Notes: generated by a model from the sequence alone, not told the origin. 64,000 nt of DNA from Janthinobacterium lividum (GCF_034424625.1 NZ_CP139976.1:4712001-4776000), one strand, 5' to 3'; positions 10,442 to 20,609 are shown, counted from the stretch's first letter. Numbers and translations are program-made.

Positions 10442-12385
10442 TTAAAACTCTTCCCACTCGTCGGCGCCGGACTTGGCCGCCTTGACGGGCCTGGCCGGCG
10501 ACAGCGCGCGGGCCGGCGCGCGCGGCGCAGGGGCCACAGGCTTAGCCTTGAGGCGCGTCACGGACGCCGGTGCCGCAGCTGGCGCATCGCCCAGGCGGAA
10601 CATGCCGACGGCTTGCGCCAGGTCCACGGCCTGTTCCTGCAGGCTTTCCGCGGCGGCGGCCGCCTGCTCGACAAGGGCCGCGTTTTGCTGCGTCATGGTA
10701 TCCATGTGCGTGACGGCCGTATTGATTTCGCCGATGCCGGCGCTCTGTTCGCGGCTGGCCACCGTGATCTCGCTCATGATGGTGGTCAATTGCTGCACCG
10801 ACGCCACCACCTGATCCATGGTCTGGCCCGCTTCATCGACGAGGCGACCGCCCGCATCGACTTTTTCCACCGAGTCGCCGATCAATTCCTTGATTTCCTT
10901 GGCCGCGCCAGCGGAGCGTTGCGCCAGGTTGCGCACTTCGGACGCCACCACGGCAAAGCCCCTGCCCTGCTCGCCCGCGCGCGCCGCCTCGACGGCCGCA
11001 TTCAGGGCCAGGATATTCGTCTGGAAGGCGATGCCGTCGATCACGCCGATGATGTCGACGATCTTGCGCGAACTTTCCTGAATGCCGGCCATGGTGCCGA
11101 CCACTTGCTGCACCACGCGGCCGCCCTTGGCCGCCACTTCCGAGGCGGATACGGCCAGCTCATTGGCCGCATGCGCGTTTTCCGCATTCTGCTTGACGGT
11201 CGAGGTCAGCTCATCCATCGAGCTGGCCGTTTCTTCCAGCGCGCCCGCCTGCGCTTCCGTGCGCGAAGACAGGTCGGCATTACCTGCAGCAATATCGGCC
11301 GACTCGCTGCGCACCAGGGTGCTGATGCTGCGGATCTGCACCAGCACGGTGGCGATCTTTTCGACAAACAAGTTAAACGCCTTGGCGATCTGCGCCAGCT
11401 CGTCCGAGCCTTCCGCGTCGAGGCGGCTGGTCAGGTCGCCGTCGCCCGTGGCGATCGCTTCCATCGCATCGCGCACCAGGCCCAGGCGGCGCAAGGCGCG
11501 CGCCACCAGCGCGCTCAATACCGTGGCGGCCAGGGCCAGCACCAGCAAGGCCGTCAAGGCCGAGGCGCGCAGCATGGAGGTCAATGCCTGCGTCGCTTCT
11601 GCGCGGTCGAGCACGGTCGCCAGCAACCAGTCGCTGCCAGACACCTTACTTACATGCAAGATGCCGTCACGCTCGCCCAGGCGAATGGCGGCGCCATCGC
11701 CGCTCTTTTCAATATCGGCCAGCGCCTGCGCGCTCAGGCCCGGATCGAGCTCGGCCAGGGGCTTCAAGGTCAGCTTGCCGTCCGGGTGGGCGATGATCTT
11801 GCCGCCGCCATCGACGAGGAAGGCATAGCTGGACGCCGTCGGCTTGATCGATGCGACGTTTTGCACCACGGCATCCATCATCACGTCGGCCGCCAGCACG
11901 CCCGTCACGCTGCCCTTGCCGCCCAGCGACTCGGCAAACGTCACCACCAGCTTGCCCGTGCTGGCGCCGATATACGGCGCCGTGATGACGGGGCCGCCCG
12001 CTTCGGACGCCAGCTTGTACCAGGGCCGCGCCGTAGGATCATAGTCTGCGGCGCGCTTGCGCTCTTGCGAAAAGACGGCGTGCTTGTCGGCAAAGCCGAT
12101 ATACGCCATGTCGAAGGTGCCCGCCTGCTCGGCCGCCTTCAGGGCCGGCAGCGGATCGGCTGCCGTGGCGCCCTGCTTGAGCGAGCCCACCACGGCTTGC
12201 TTGGAGCGCAGCCATTCGGCGATGGCCGCGGCATGGCTGTGCGACAACTGCAGCATCTGCGTGTCGAGCGCGGCCAGGGTGCTGGAACGCGTAGTGAAGA
12301 AATTGGCGATGGCAACGGCCAGCATGGCCAGCACGACGATGGAAACGGCGATGGCGATCAGCCGCGCCTTAAGGGAGGACAACAT
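10442..12385 (-). CDS. Methyl-accepting chemotaxis protein with Cache-type sensor
   Basis: Membrane chemoreceptor (647 residues): transmembrane helix at about 8-28, a periplasmic double-Cache-like domain to about 275, second helix at about 280-302, HAMP, then a cytoplasmic signalling domain with the hairpin tip [17 protein letters not shown]. The sensor carries the arrangement Y115-x4-R120-x-W122-Y123, then Y138 and D167, matching the published amino-acid-binding motif of Cache sensors. The C-terminus is an Ala/Pro-rich linker ending DEWEEF, a W-x-x-F pentapeptide of the CheR/CheB-tethering kind. Ligand class is inference. Confidence 0.93.
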   Translation of the reverse strand: MLSSLKARLIAIAVSIVVLAMLAVAIANFFTTRSSTLAALDTQMLQLSHSHAAAIAEWLRSKQAVVGSLKQGATAADPLPALKAAEQAGTFDMAYIGFADKHAVFSQERKRAADYDPTARPWYKLASEAGGPVITAPYIGASTGKLVVTFAESLGGKGSVTGVLAADVMMDAVVQNVASIKPTASSYAFLVDGGGKIIAHPDGKLTLKPLAELDPGLSAQALADIEKSGDGAAIRLGERDGILHVSKVSGSDWLLATVLDRAEATQALTSMLRASALTALLVLALAATVLSALVARALRRLGLVRDAMEAIATGDGDLTSRLDAEGSDELAQIAKAFNLFVEKIATVLVQIRSISTLVRSESADIAAGNADLSSRTEAQAGALEETASSMDELTSTVKQNAENAHAANELAVSASEVAAKGGRVVQQVVGTMAGIQESSRKIVDIIGVIDGIAFQTNILALNAAVEAARAGEQGRGFAVVASEVRNLAQRSAGAAKEIKELIGDSVEKVDAGGRLVDEAGQTMDQVVASVQQLTTIMSEITVASREQSAGIGEINTAVTHMDTMTQQNAALVEQAAAAAESLQEQAVDLAQAVGMFRLGDAPAAAPASVTRLKAKPVAPAPRAPARALSPARPVKAAKSGADEWEEF

Positions 12386-12506
12386 GGTGCATCCAATAAA
12401 AAAGAGAAAATCGGGAGGGATGCGCCATGGTCGATGAATAAGATTTTGTCGTCAAGCAATACTGACAGTCAATTACCCATAAACAACAATTGATACCATA
12501 TATTAA

Positions 12507-12803
12507 TTACAGCTCGCCGCGCAGCTTGCGCAGGGCCGGCGATTCACCACCCGTCGCTTCGATGCGGAAACGGGCAAATGCCTGCTCCAGTTCAGGGTAC
12601 TGGCGCAAGCCGCCTTCCGTAAAATAACGCCCGCCGGGGATGTCGCCCCACGGCAGCGGCGCGCTCAAGGCCCCGCTGCCCGCCAGGGCCAGCAGCGGTT
12701 CCAGCGCGCTGCGCAGGTCGGCCACCTCCCCATCGGCGGGCGCCAGCCGGGCCAACAATTGCTCCAGTTCGGCGGCATGGGCTTGCAAACGCTGTTGATC
12801 CAT
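12507..12803 (-). CDS. Hypothetical protein, small and helical
   Basis: A 98-residue soluble protein with no signal or membrane segment. It has Ala/Leu/Glu-rich amphipathic helices in its first half and a PLPWGDIPGGRYFTEGGLRQYP turn region near the middle. I prefer ATG 12803 over the adjacent ATG 12806 because the GAGGAG ribosome site is then five bases away. It starts nine bases after the end of the exported protein gene upstream, so the two are probably co-transcribed. No family recognised. Confidence 0.55.
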   Translation of the reverse strand: MDQQRLQAHAAELEQLLARLAPADGEVADLRSALEPLLALAGSGALSAPLPWGDIPGGRYFTEGGLRQYPELEQAFARFRIEATGGESPALRKLRGEL

Positions 12804-12812
12804 CATCTCTCC

Positions 12813-13508
12813 TCAATTCTTGATCGTGCCGATCAGCACGGGCGCCGACCACAAGTTGCGATTTGGCAATAAATACTGCTGCGCCCCGCCACGGCGCCGC
12901 ACCAGACCGCCCAGCTCTTGCGTCGGCGCCACCTGGCTGACGAACACGTTGACGGTGCCCTTGGGCATGATCTGATACACATCATACAGCGGCGCCTCGA
13001 TCTTCAAGGGCAAGCCGAAACAGTCGGCCAGGCTGGCGCACTGGCCCGACGCCAGCTGCAATTGCGCGCTGGTGGTGAAATACGGCGAGTACGGCGACAC
13101 GTTCTGGCCATGCGGCACGATCTTCACCAGCGCGGCCGACATGGCTTGCAAATCGGGCAAGGTGCTGCCGGAAGCAAGCTGCTCGACGGCGCGCGCGTAA
13201 ATCGTCTCGGCCGGGGCGGCTGGATCGGCGGTGCGCAGTTCGCGCAGGAATTGCCGGCCCGGTGCGCTGTCCAGGTAGGGATCGATCGCTTCGCGCTGCA
13301 AGCCCGCCGTCTTGAAGGTGCTGAGGTCATTGATTTCGCGCGCATGCACGGCGCGCAAGGCGTCGAGGTCTTGCGCCGGCATGGCCGCGGACGCGGCGGC
13401 GATGGGGATGGGCAACGGCACCGGCGTGGGTGCATTGTCCAGCTGCGCCCGGACACCGGGCGCGACGGCAAGCAGAAAGGCGGCGGCCAGACCGCAGAAT
13501 GTGCGCAT
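12813..13508 (-). CDS. Hypothetical exported protein
   Basis: A 231-residue protein with a cleavable signal peptide (MRTFCGLAAAFLLAVAPGVRAQ). The mature part begins with a Pro/Ala-rich stretch and then a mixed alpha/beta region containing FVSQVAPTQELGGLVRRRGG near the C-terminus. Two cysteines (SGQCASLADCFG) may form a disulfide. I do not recognise a family. It is followed closely by the small gene at 12507-12803. Confidence 0.6.
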   Translation of the reverse strand: MRTFCGLAAAFLLAVAPGVRAQLDNAPTPVPLPIPIAAASAAMPAQDLDALRAVHAREINDLSTFKTAGLQREAIDPYLDSAPGRQFLRELRTADPAAPAETIYARAVEQLASGSTLPDLQAMSAALVKIVPHGQNVSPYSPYFTTSAQLQLASGQCASLADCFGLPLKIEAPLYDVYQIMPKGTVNVFVSQVAPTQELGGLVRRRGGAQQYLLPNRNLWSAPVLIGTIKN

Positions 13509-13644
13509 GCTGCATCTCCTTGGAAGACTCGTTCAGGGGAAGGTCCCACCCCGAATCTACAAGGCGCGGCAGCGGCCGATACGCGCTGGATCAAGACCCA
13601 TGCACACGTCGGCACACACCTTCGATACAGCGCAAACAAGGCGT

Positions 13645-13677
13645 AAAAAAACCGCCAGGGCTTGCGCGCCGGCGGTT
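13645..13677 (-). terminator. Rho-independent terminator of pnp
   Basis: Just downstream of the pnp stop on the minus strand, AACCGCC pairs with GGCGGTT around a 14-base partly paired loop and is followed by a run of seven T. The layout is that of an intrinsic terminator ending the rpsO-pnp transcript. Confidence 0.8.
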
Positions 13678-13712
13678 GTTGAGCATGCGGACTAGGCCGC
13701 ACTCAGCCTGAC

Positions 13713-15830
13713 TTAAGCGGCTGGCGCTTCGTTGCCTTCGGCAGCTTTCATCGACAGCTTCAGACGGCCGCGGTCATCCGTTTCCAGAACCTTGACGCGG
13801 ACCAGCTGGCCTTCTTTCAGGTAGTCGGCCACGGCGTTGACGCGCTCGTTGGCGATCTGCGAGATGTGCAGCAAGCCGTCCTTGCCTGGCATGACTTGCA
13901 CGATGGCGCCGAAGTCCAGCAGTTTCAGCACGGTGCCTTCGTAGGTCTTGCCCACTTCGACGGAAGCGGTCAGTTCTTCGATGCGGCGCTTGGCTTCCTG
14001 GCCGGCAGCAGCGTCGACGGAAGCGATGGTGACCACGCCTTCGTCGCTGATGTCGATCTGGGTGCCCGTTTCTTCGGTCAGCGCGCGGATCACGGCGCCG
14101 CCCTTGCCGATCACGTCACGGATTTTTTCCGGGTTGATCTTGATCGTGATCAGACGCGGTGCGAAATCGGACAGTTCGGTTTTGACGTGCGGCATGGCTT
14201 TTTGCATTTCGCCCAGGATGTGCTCGCGGCCTTCCTTGGCTTGCGCCAGTGCCACTTGCATGATTTCCTTGGTGATGCCCATGATCTTGATGTCCATCTG
14301 CAGCGCCGTGATACCGTTGCGGGTACCGGCTACCTTGAAGTCCATGTCGCCCAGGTGATCTTCGTCGCCCAGGATGTCGGACAGCACGGCAAACTTGCCG
14401 CCTTCCTTGATCAGGCCCATGGCGATACCGGCCACGTGTTCTTTCATCGGCACGCCGGCGTCCATCAGTGCCAGGCAACCGCCGCACACCGATGCCATCG
14501 ACGAGGAACCGTTCGATTCCGTGATTTCCGATACCAGGCGCACCGAGTAGCTGAACTCTTCAGCGGCTGGCAGGGCGGCGATCAGCGCGCGCTTTGCCAG
14601 GCGGCCGTGGCCGATTTCACGGCGTTTTGGCGTACCGACACGGCCCGTTTCGCCGGTGGCGAACGGAGGCATGTTGTAATGCAGCATGAACGAATCGGTG
14701 AACTCGCCCATCAGCGCATCGATCTTCTGGCTGTCGCGGGCGGTGCCCAGCGTCGCCACGACCAGCGCTTGCGTTTCGCCGCGCGTGAACAGGGCCGAAC
14801 CGTGGGTGCGTGGCAGCACGCTGGTGCGGATCGAGATCGGACGCACGGTGCGCGTGTCGCGGCCGTCGATGCGTGGCTCGCCGTCCAGGATCTGCGTACG
14901 CACGATTTTCGCTTCGATGTCGAACAGGATGTTGTTGACTTCAGCGCTGTCGATGGACGCGCCGCCGGCGGCAGCCGCTTCGGCCGACAGGTCGGCGATC
15001 ACTTCCGACGTCGCCGCTTTCAGCTTGGCCGTACGCTCTTGCTTGTCCTTGGTTTGATACGCGTCATTGATCTTGGCGTTGGCGAAATGCGCGACGCGGG
15101 CGATCAGTGCTTCGTTTTTCGGCGCAGGCGCCCATTCCACTTCCGGCTTGCCGCCGTCACGCACCAGGTCGTGAATCGCGTCGATGACGACTTTCATCTG
15201 GTCGTGGCCGAAGACCACGGCGCCCAGCATGATTTCTTCGGACAGCTGTTTCGCTTCCGACTCGACCATCAGCACGGCCGTTTCGGTGCCGGCGACAACC
15301 AGGTCCATTTCCGACGTTTTCAGCTGCTGGACGGTCGGGTTCAGGATGTACTGGCCATTGGCGTAACCGACGCGCGCTGCGCCGATAGGACCGTTGAAAG
15401 GCACGCCCGATACGCACAGGGCGGCCGATGCGCCGATCATGGCAGCGATGTCCGGATCGATTTCAGGGTTGACCGACAACACGTGAATGATGACTTGCAC
15501 TTCATTCAGGTAGCCTTCCGGGAACAGCGGACGGATAGGACGGTCGATCAAACGGGATGTCAGTGTTTCTTTTTCGGAAGGACGGCCTTCGCGCTTGAAA
15601 AAACCGCCCGGGATTTTACCGGCAGCATAGGTTTTCTCGACATAATCAACCGTCAAAGGGAAGAAATCCTGGCCTGGCTTGGCATCTTTGCGTGCCACTA
15701 CCGTTGCCAGAACGACGGTATCTTCGATCGACACCAGCACTGCGCCGGATGCCTGACGTGCGATTTCGCCGGTTTCCAGGGTCACTTGGTGTTGACCGTA
15801 CTGGAAGGTTTTCGTAACTTTGTTAAACAT
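13713..15830 (-). CDS. pnp: Polyribonucleotide nucleotidyltransferase (PNPase)
   Basis: Phosphorolytic 3'-5' exoribonuclease (705 residues), trimeric and part of the RNA-decay machinery. Two RNase PH-like domains are separated by a helical domain; the second contains [19 protein letters not shown] and the conserved [13 protein letters not shown] segment. A KH domain ([20 protein letters not shown], about 555-615) and an S1 domain (about 620-690, [19 protein letters not shown]) follow. Gene order rpsO-pnp is conserved, with a terminator between them and a leader hairpin upstream. Confidence 0.98.
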   Translation of the reverse strand: MFNKVTKTFQYGQHQVTLETGEIARQASGAVLVSIEDTVVLATVVARKDAKPGQDFFPLTVDYVEKTYAAGKIPGGFFKREGRPSEKETLTSRLIDRPIRPLFPEGYLNEVQVIIHVLSVNPEIDPDIAAMIGASAALCVSGVPFNGPIGAARVGYANGQYILNPTVQQLKTSEMDLVVAGTETAVLMVESEAKQLSEEIMLGAVVFGHDQMKVVIDAIHDLVRDGGKPEVEWAPAPKNEALIARVAHFANAKINDAYQTKDKQERTAKLKAATSEVIADLSAEAAAAGGASIDSAEVNNILFDIEAKIVRTQILDGEPRIDGRDTRTVRPISIRTSVLPRTHGSALFTRGETQALVVATLGTARDSQKIDALMGEFTDSFMLHYNMPPFATGETGRVGTPKRREIGHGRLAKRALIAALPAAEEFSYSVRLVSEITESNGSSSMASVCGGCLALMDAGVPMKEHVAGIAMGLIKEGGKFAVLSDILGDEDHLGDMDFKVAGTRNGITALQMDIKIMGITKEIMQVALAQAKEGREHILGEMQKAMPHVKTELSDFAPRLITIKINPEKIRDVIGKGGAVIRALTEETGTQIDISDEGVVTIASVDAAAGQEAKRRIEELTASVEVGKTYEGTVLKLLDFGAIVQVMPGKDGLLHISQIANERVNAVADYLKEGQLVRVKVLETDDRGRLKLSMKAAEGNEAPAA

Positions 15831-15938
15831 GGGGTATCCCTTTTCTAATTGCCGACAGATTTTCAGGGGCTGTCGTTCACCTCACCACAGGCGGCAGAAA
15901 CATCGTTGCCACCTTTACTACTTTACTTTTAAAACATG

Positions 15939-15970
15939 ATATCGGGAGAGAATACTGTACTTCTCGATAT
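15939..15970 (-). promoter_or_regulatory. Hairpin in the pnp leader, possible RNase III site
   Basis: On the minus strand ATATCGAGAAG can pair with CTCTCCCGATAT (one or two mismatches) around a loop of about ten bases, 108 bases before the pnp start codon. In E. coli a leader stem of this kind is cut by RNase III and mediates PNPase autoregulation; equivalence here is inferred from position and symmetry only. Confidence 0.4.
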
Positions 15971-15989
15971 AAATCCGGAATTCAAATGA

Positions 15990-16025
15990 CAAAATGCCCG
16001 CGTCAGCGAACTGGCGCAGGCATTT
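15990..16025 (-). terminator. Intrinsic terminator or attenuator between rpsO and pnp
   Basis: Minus-strand AAATGCC-T-GCG-CCAG, loop TTCG, CTGA-CGC-GGGCATTTT forms an interrupted stem capped by a stable tetraloop, followed by TTTTG. It lies about 25 bases after the rpsO stop. As in other bacteria it probably terminates part of the rpsO transcripts and lets the rest read into pnp. Confidence 0.65.
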
Positions 16026-16050
16026 CTGTATAAACCTTGTACGGCAAAAA

Positions 16051-16320
16051 TTACTTGCGCAGACCAAGTTTAGCGATCAGGTCGCGATAACGGGTAGCGT
16101 CTTTAGCCTTCAGGTAGGACAACAGGCTCTTACGACGGTTGACCATCATGATCAGGCCGCGGCGGGAGTGGTGATCTTTCGAGTGGGCTTTGAAGTGGCC
16201 GTTCAGTTCGTTGATGCGAGCTGTCAGCAGTGCAACTTGCACTTCAGGGGAGCCGGTGTCGTTTTGACCACGTGCGTTGTCCGCGATGATAGCGGCTTTG
16301 TTGATGTTTTCTACTGTCAT
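16051..16320 (-). CDS. rpsO: 30S ribosomal protein S15
   Basis: Primary rRNA-binding protein of the small subunit (89 residues, the standard length), binding the central domain of 16S rRNA. The sequence [20 protein letters not shown] followed by [21 protein letters not shown] is diagnostic. Start ATG 16320 is chosen from family length; the frame extends 15 codons further upstream without similarity. Confidence 0.98.
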   Translation of the reverse strand: MTVENINKAAIIADNARGQNDTGSPEVQVALLTARINELNGHFKAHSKDHHSRRGLIMMVNRRKSLLSYLKAKDATRYRDLIAKLGLRK

Positions 16321-16376
16321 GATAAACCTTTCACATGCGGTGCACAGAGTCTGAACCCTATCCACCGTGAACTACG

Positions 16377-16405
16377 ATTATTAAAATACTGGCCTATGCT
16401 GCCAA
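16377..16405 (-). promoter_or_regulatory. Candidate sigma70 promoter of rpsO
   Basis: On the minus strand TTGGCA (16400-16405) is followed after 16-17 bases by TAATAA/AATAAT (16377-16383), upstream of the rpsO start by about 57 bases. Both hexamers are close to consensus. Predicted from sequence alone. Confidence 0.5.
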
Positions 16406-16505
16406 CCAGACGCGCAAGTATATCGGAAAAATGCCCGCCTGTATCCTGCCGTGCGCGCTTTTCTCGGTGCATGATAGGGTTTTCCTGCATTTCAGGAGGT
16501 CAAAC

Positions 16506-17003
16506 ATGAAAAAACTGCTCAAATTGGCAACACCGCTGCTGTTTGCCGTGCTGGCCGGTTGCGCCAGCTGGAACGCCCCGCCGCCCCAGCCGGGCGAGCC
16601 GCGCGCCGCCGTGGAAGCGCGCCTGGGCCGGCCGACGAATATCTATCAATTGCCCACCGGGCCTGAACTGGAATACGCGACGGGACCGTACGGCCAGTAC
16701 ACGTATATGGCCCGCTTCGGCCCCGATGACAAGCTAATTTCCTACGAGCAAGTGCTCGACACGCCGGGCTTTGCCCGCATCAAGGTGGGCGTGTCGACCC
16801 AGCAAGACGTGCTGCACACCCTGGGCCGCCCGACGGAAACATCGTACCTGTCGCTGCCGAAACTGCACGTCTGGTCCTACCGCTACAAGGAATCGGGCGT
16901 CTGGGATTCCATGATGCACGTGCACTTCGACCACGACGGCATCGTGCGCATGATGATGAACGGGCCCGATCCGGCCAAGGAAGAGCGGCGTTTTTTTTGG
17001 TAG
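16506..17003 (+). CDS. BamE/SmpA-like lipoprotein
   Basis: A 165-residue lipoprotein: signal MKKLLKLATPLLFAVLAGC with lipobox LAGC, so an envelope location, probably outer membrane. The mature part has two BamE-like units, each with a VEARLGRPT / VLHTLGRPTET motif followed by beta strands (residues about 40-90 and 95-150). BamE-type folds often bind other outer-membrane or assembly proteins. Start ATG 16506 has AGGAGG six bases upstream. It converges on leuA; a palindromic element lies between. Confidence 0.8.
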   Translation: MKKLLKLATPLLFAVLAGCASWNAPPPQPGEPRAAVEARLGRPTNIYQLPTGPELEYATGPYGQYTYMARFGPDDKLISYEQVLDTPGFARIKVGVSTQQDVLHTLGRPTETSYLSLPKLHVWSYRYKESGVWDSMMHVHFDHDGIVRMMMNGPDPAKEERRFFW

Positions 17004-17022
17004 AACATTACCAGCGTAACGA

Positions 17023-17138
17023 CGCCTGATAAAACCGTAGCGAGCGGCAGTGATTTGTGGCCGAGAAGCGCAGCCGTGCTGAAGCACGGTGAGCATCGCC
17101 GGCTGCAAAGCGCGACGCGCAGTAGGTTTGATCAGGCG
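17023..17138. repeat. 116-bp imperfect palindromic element
   Basis: The segment begins CGCCTGATAAAACC and ends GGTTTGATCAGGCG, inverted copies differing at one base. The inner arms also pair partly, closing on GCACGG/CCGTGC around a short TGAA loop. It fills the convergent gap between the lipoprotein gene and leuA, so it may act as a bidirectional terminator or be a dispersed intergenic repeat. No coding potential. Confidence 0.6.
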
Positions 17139-17144
17139 TACTGC

Positions 17145-18688
17145 CTACGGCTGCGGGTCGATACGTTCATCCTTGGCATGCAGTTTATTCAAGGCTGACA
17201 GATACGCCTTGGCCGAGGCCACGATGATGTCCGGGTCGGCGCCCACGCCGTTGACGATGCGCCCGTCGCGCGACAGGCGCATGGTGACTTCGCCCTGCGA
17301 CTGCGTGCCCGTGCTGATGGCATTGACTGAAAACAAGACCAGCTCCGCGCCGCTGGCCGCCGCGCTTTCGATGGCGTTGACGGTGGCGTCGACGGGGCCG
17401 TCGCCCCGCCCTTCGCAACTCAGTTGCTTGCCGCCGACGAGGAATTCCACGCGCGCATGCGGCACGGCGCCCGTCGTCGACTGCTGCGTCAGTGAAATGA
17501 AACGGTAGTGCTCACTCTCCTGCGCCTGCTGTTCTTCGCTGACGAGGGCCATGATGTCTTCGTCGAAAATCTCGGATTTCCGGTCCGCCAGCTCCTTGAA
17601 GCGGATGAAGGCGGCGTTGATGTCCGCTTCCGATTCCAGCGCGATGCCCAGCTCGTGCAGCCGCTGCTTGAAGGCGTTGCGGCCCGACAGCTTGCCGAGG
17701 ACGATCTTGTTGGCCGTCCAGCCCACGTCTTCGGCGCGCATGATTTCATACGTCTCGCGCGCCTTCAAGATGCCATCCTGGTGGATGCCGGACGCGTGCG
17801 CAAAGGCGTTCGCGCCGACGACGGCCTTGTTCGGCTGCACGGCAAAGCCCGTGATTTGCGACACCATCTTGGATGCCGCCACGATTTGCGTCGTATCGAT
17901 GCCCACCGTCAAGTTGTAATAGGCGGCGCGCGTGCGCAGCGCCATCACCACTTCTTCCAGCGCCGTGTTGCCGGCCCGCTCGCCAAGGCCATTGACGGTA
18001 CACTCGATCTGCCGCGCGCCGCCGATCATGACGCCGGCCAGCGAATTGGCCACAGCCAGGCCCAGGTCGTTATGACAATGGACAGACCAGATGGCTTTAT
18101 CGGAGTTCGGGATGCGTTCGCGCAAGCGCTTGATGGTATTACCGAAGATCTCCGGCACGGCGTAACCGACCGTGTCGGGGAAATTGATGGTGGTGGCGCC
18201 CTCGGCGATCACGCCCTCCAGCACGCGGCACAGGAAATCCTCGTCGGAGCGGCTGCCGTCTTCGGGGCTGATTCGATGTCGTCCGTGAACTGGCGGGCAA
18301 AGCGCACGGCGTTCTGTGCCTGCAGCAAGACTTCCTCGGGCGTCATGCGCAGCTTCATCTGCATGTGCAGGGGCGACGTGGCGATAAAAGTGTGGATGCG
18401 CTTGCGCTCGGCCGGCTGCAGGGCTTCGGCGGCGCGGGCGATGTCGCGGTCGTTGGCGCGCGACAGCGAACAGATGGTGGACTCGCGCACGGCGCCGGCT
18501 ATCGCCCGTATCGACTCGAAATCGCCCTGCGAGGCAGCGGCGAAGCCCGCTTCGATCACGTCGACCTTCATGCGTTCGAGCTGTTTGGCGATGCGCAGCT
18601 TTTCCTCGCGCGTCATGGAAGCGCCCGGCGATTGCTCGCCGTCGCGCAAGGTGGTGTCAAAAATGATGAGTCGGTTGCTGGTGTTCAT
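17145..18688 (-). pseudogene. leuA: 2-isopropylmalate synthase, apparent frameshift
   Basis: First committed enzyme of leucine synthesis, condensing acetyl-CoA with 2-oxoisovalerate. The N-terminal part starts at ATG 18688 with [17 protein letters not shown] and reads normally to FTDDIE, then shifts frame near 18271-18273. The rest continues in another frame from about 18270 to 17145: [20 protein letters not shown], the [18 protein letters not shown] metal site and a C-terminal regulatory LeuA dimer domain. Adding one T (GAATC to GAATTC) would restore ...[17 protein letters not shown]..., so a single-base deletion is the simplest reading. It is either a sequencing error or a real lesion. Both halves are otherwise intact. 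Confidence 0.85.
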
Positions 18689-18736
18689 GGCTGCTCCTGG
18701 CTGGCTGAAGACTGGCGACGCTACCGACTCAGCGCA

Positions 18737-19588
18737 TCAATGCTCGGGGTCGGTCTGGATGATGCTGACGGGCTTGCCCTTCGCCATGCGCCAGAAAAAC
18801 ACGGCGTAGCCGGACAGGCCATAGGCGACGAAGATCGGGAACAGCACTTTCGGCGGATCAATGGAAATGAGCGCAAAAAACAATGCCAGCAGGAATACCA
18901 CGATAAAGGGCACGGACTTGCGGAAATTCACATCCTTGAAACTGTAGAACGGCACGTTGGTGACCATGGTCAGGCCGGAGAACAAGGCGATCGTCCACGA
19001 GACCCAGGCCAGCTGGTTGCCGGCAAATTCCAGGTCGTTCATCAGCAGGATGAAACCGGCCACCATGGCCGCCGCCGCCGGGCTGGGCAAGCCCTGGAAG
19101 AAGCGCTTGTCGACCACGGCGATATTCGTGTTGAAGCGTGCCAGGCGCAAGGCGGCGCCGGCGCAATACACGAAGGCGGCCAGCCAGCCCAGCTTGCCCA
19201 TGCCGCGCAGCGACCATTCATAGATCACCAGCGCCGGCGCGGCGCCGAACGACACCATGTCGGACAGGCTGTCGTACTGGGCGCCGAATTCGCTCTGCGT
19301 ATTCGTCAGGCGGGCGATGCGGCCGTCGAGGCCGTCGAGGATCATGGCGATGAAGATGGCCCAGGCTGCGTGTTCGAATTTCTGGTTCATGGCCATGACG
19401 ATGGCGTAGAAGCCGCAAAACAGGGCTGCCGTCGTGAAGGCATTCGGCAACAGATAGATGCCGCGGCGGCGCAAGGTTTTCTTGCCAGTGCCATCGCTCA
19501 CCGGTTGGCGCACGAATTTGCTGAAGCGGGACGCTTTGGATACTGCGGGGGTGCCGTTCTTGCCTCTACGACGGGGGAAGTTTGCCAT
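18737..19588 (-). CDS. pssA: CDP-diacylglycerol--serine O-phosphatidyltransferase
   Basis: Integral membrane enzyme (283 residues) making phosphatidylserine, the precursor of phosphatidylethanolamine. The CDP-alcohol phosphotransferase signature is complete: DGLDGRIAR followed by GAQYDSLSD, that is DG-x2-(G/A)R-x8-G-x3-D-x3-D. Several hydrophobic segments surround it. Start ATG 19588 (MANFPRRRGK) is chosen over a longer frame because the extra residues lack similarity. It lies 48 bases upstream of leuA, the usual Burkholderiales order. Confidence 0.93.
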   Translation of the reverse strand: MANFPRRRGKNGTPAVSKASRFSKFVRQPVSDGTGKKTLRRRGIYLLPNAFTTAALFCGFYAIVMAMNQKFEHAAWAIFIAMILDGLDGRIARLTNTQSEFGAQYDSLSDMVSFGAAPALVIYEWSLRGMGKLGWLAAFVYCAGAALRLARFNTNIAVVDKRFFQGLPSPAAAAMVAGFILLMNDLEFAGNQLAWVSWTIALFSGLTMVTNVPFYSFKDVNFRKSVPFIVVFLLALFFALISIDPPKVLFPIFVAYGLSGYAVFFWRMAKGKPVSIIQTDPEH

Positions 19589-19743
19589 GTTGTTCCATAT
19601 CTTGTGTACTGCGGGGATTCGGTGCCAGATGGCAGGCGCATTCGTCTTGCGGCATGCGCCTGCCGATGTTGCCATTATAGAGGAGCCACCGCCAAAGAAA
19701 AGCGCGGCGGCGTCAAGCTGGCAATATTGACGCCGATACTATC

Positions 19744-20499
19744 CTATTTGAACTTGATCTTCGCCACCAGGCCCATGTTCAGGGTCGTTTCGCCCGCTTC
19801 GAAGCTCGGTTCGGCCACCTGGTTGCCGCCATAGCCCATGGCATCGGCGCTCATGTTGCGCGCGCCGGCCACGCTGACGCGCTGGGCGTAATTGCCCGAA
19901 CCTTCGAAATCGATGGTATCGATCACGGCATCATTGACATTGCGACCCATGGCGCCGGCGATGGCGGCCACGCGCTCGTTCAAGTTCTTGTACGCGGCCG
20001 CGATGCGCTGGTCATCGAGCTTGCGGATGGTGGCCGGCGCCAGGCCGAAATTCAAGCGGTTCAGGGTCAGCACGCCTTGCGCCGCGGACACGGTTTTCGG
20101 CAAGGCGGCCAGGTTGGTCGTCGTTACCTGCAGATACTGGCCCACTCGCCAGCCGGTCGGCACACGCGGCTTGGCGGCGGCGCCCGGCGGCAAGGGCGCC
20201 GTTTCCGGATACACGGCATACGTGTAGTAGCCCTGGGTCTTCAGCACGGCTTGCGGGTCGGCTTTCTTGACGATGGCCGCGCCCTGGTTCATCTTCTGGT
20301 TCACGCGCGAGGCGGCGGCGGCCTTGTCCTTGTCCTGCTCTTCGATGGCCAGGGTGACGGTCACCTGGTCATTCGCATGCACCACTTCGCCGTTGGCGGG
20401 CACCACCACGAGTGTGCCGGAGGTGGGCAGGGCCTGGGCTTGTGCGCTCAGGGCAACGGTAGCGGCGGCGGCTGCCAGCATAGCTTTCATGACGGTCAT
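19744..20499 (-). CDS. SIMPL-domain (DUF541) periplasmic protein, copy 1
   Basis: A 251-residue exported protein with signal peptide MTVMKAMLAAAAATVALSAQAQ and a SIMPL/DUF541 fold (GTLVVVPANGEV early, NQKMNQGAAIVKKA mid, ALPKTVSAAQGVLTL and LNERVAAIAGAMGRNV later). AGGAG precedes the ATG at 20499. It is a close paralogue of the next gene upstream, clearly similar along its whole length. SIMPL proteins form periplasmic rings in some bacteria; the specific role is unknown. Confidence 0.82.
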   Translation of the reverse strand: MTVMKAMLAAAAATVALSAQAQALPTSGTLVVVPANGEVVHANDQVTVTLAIEEQDKDKAAAASRVNQKMNQGAAIVKKADPQAVLKTQGYYTYAVYPETAPLPPGAAAKPRVPTGWRVGQYLQVTTTNLAALPKTVSAAQGVLTLNRLNFGLAPATIRKLDDQRIAAAYKNLNERVAAIAGAMGRNVNDAVIDTIDFEGSGNYAQRVSVAGARNMSADAMGYGGNQVAEPSFEAGETTLNMGLVAKIKFK

Positions 20500-20609
20500 A
20501 GTGTTCTCCTGGAAATAATGGGGCAAAAACGACCATGGGGCCAGCAGCCCCATGATCTTTACAACATGCTAACGCGGAAGCATTTCCGCGCGACTCAGCT
20601 TACTTGAGC

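Noticed and set aside
10370..12493. 707-codon open frame on the plus strand
   Set aside because: Antisense to the chemoreceptor gene; composition typical of a reverse-complement shadow.
13866..15848. 660-codon open frame on the plus strand
   Set aside because: Antisense to pnp, which is unambiguous; no protein-family features.
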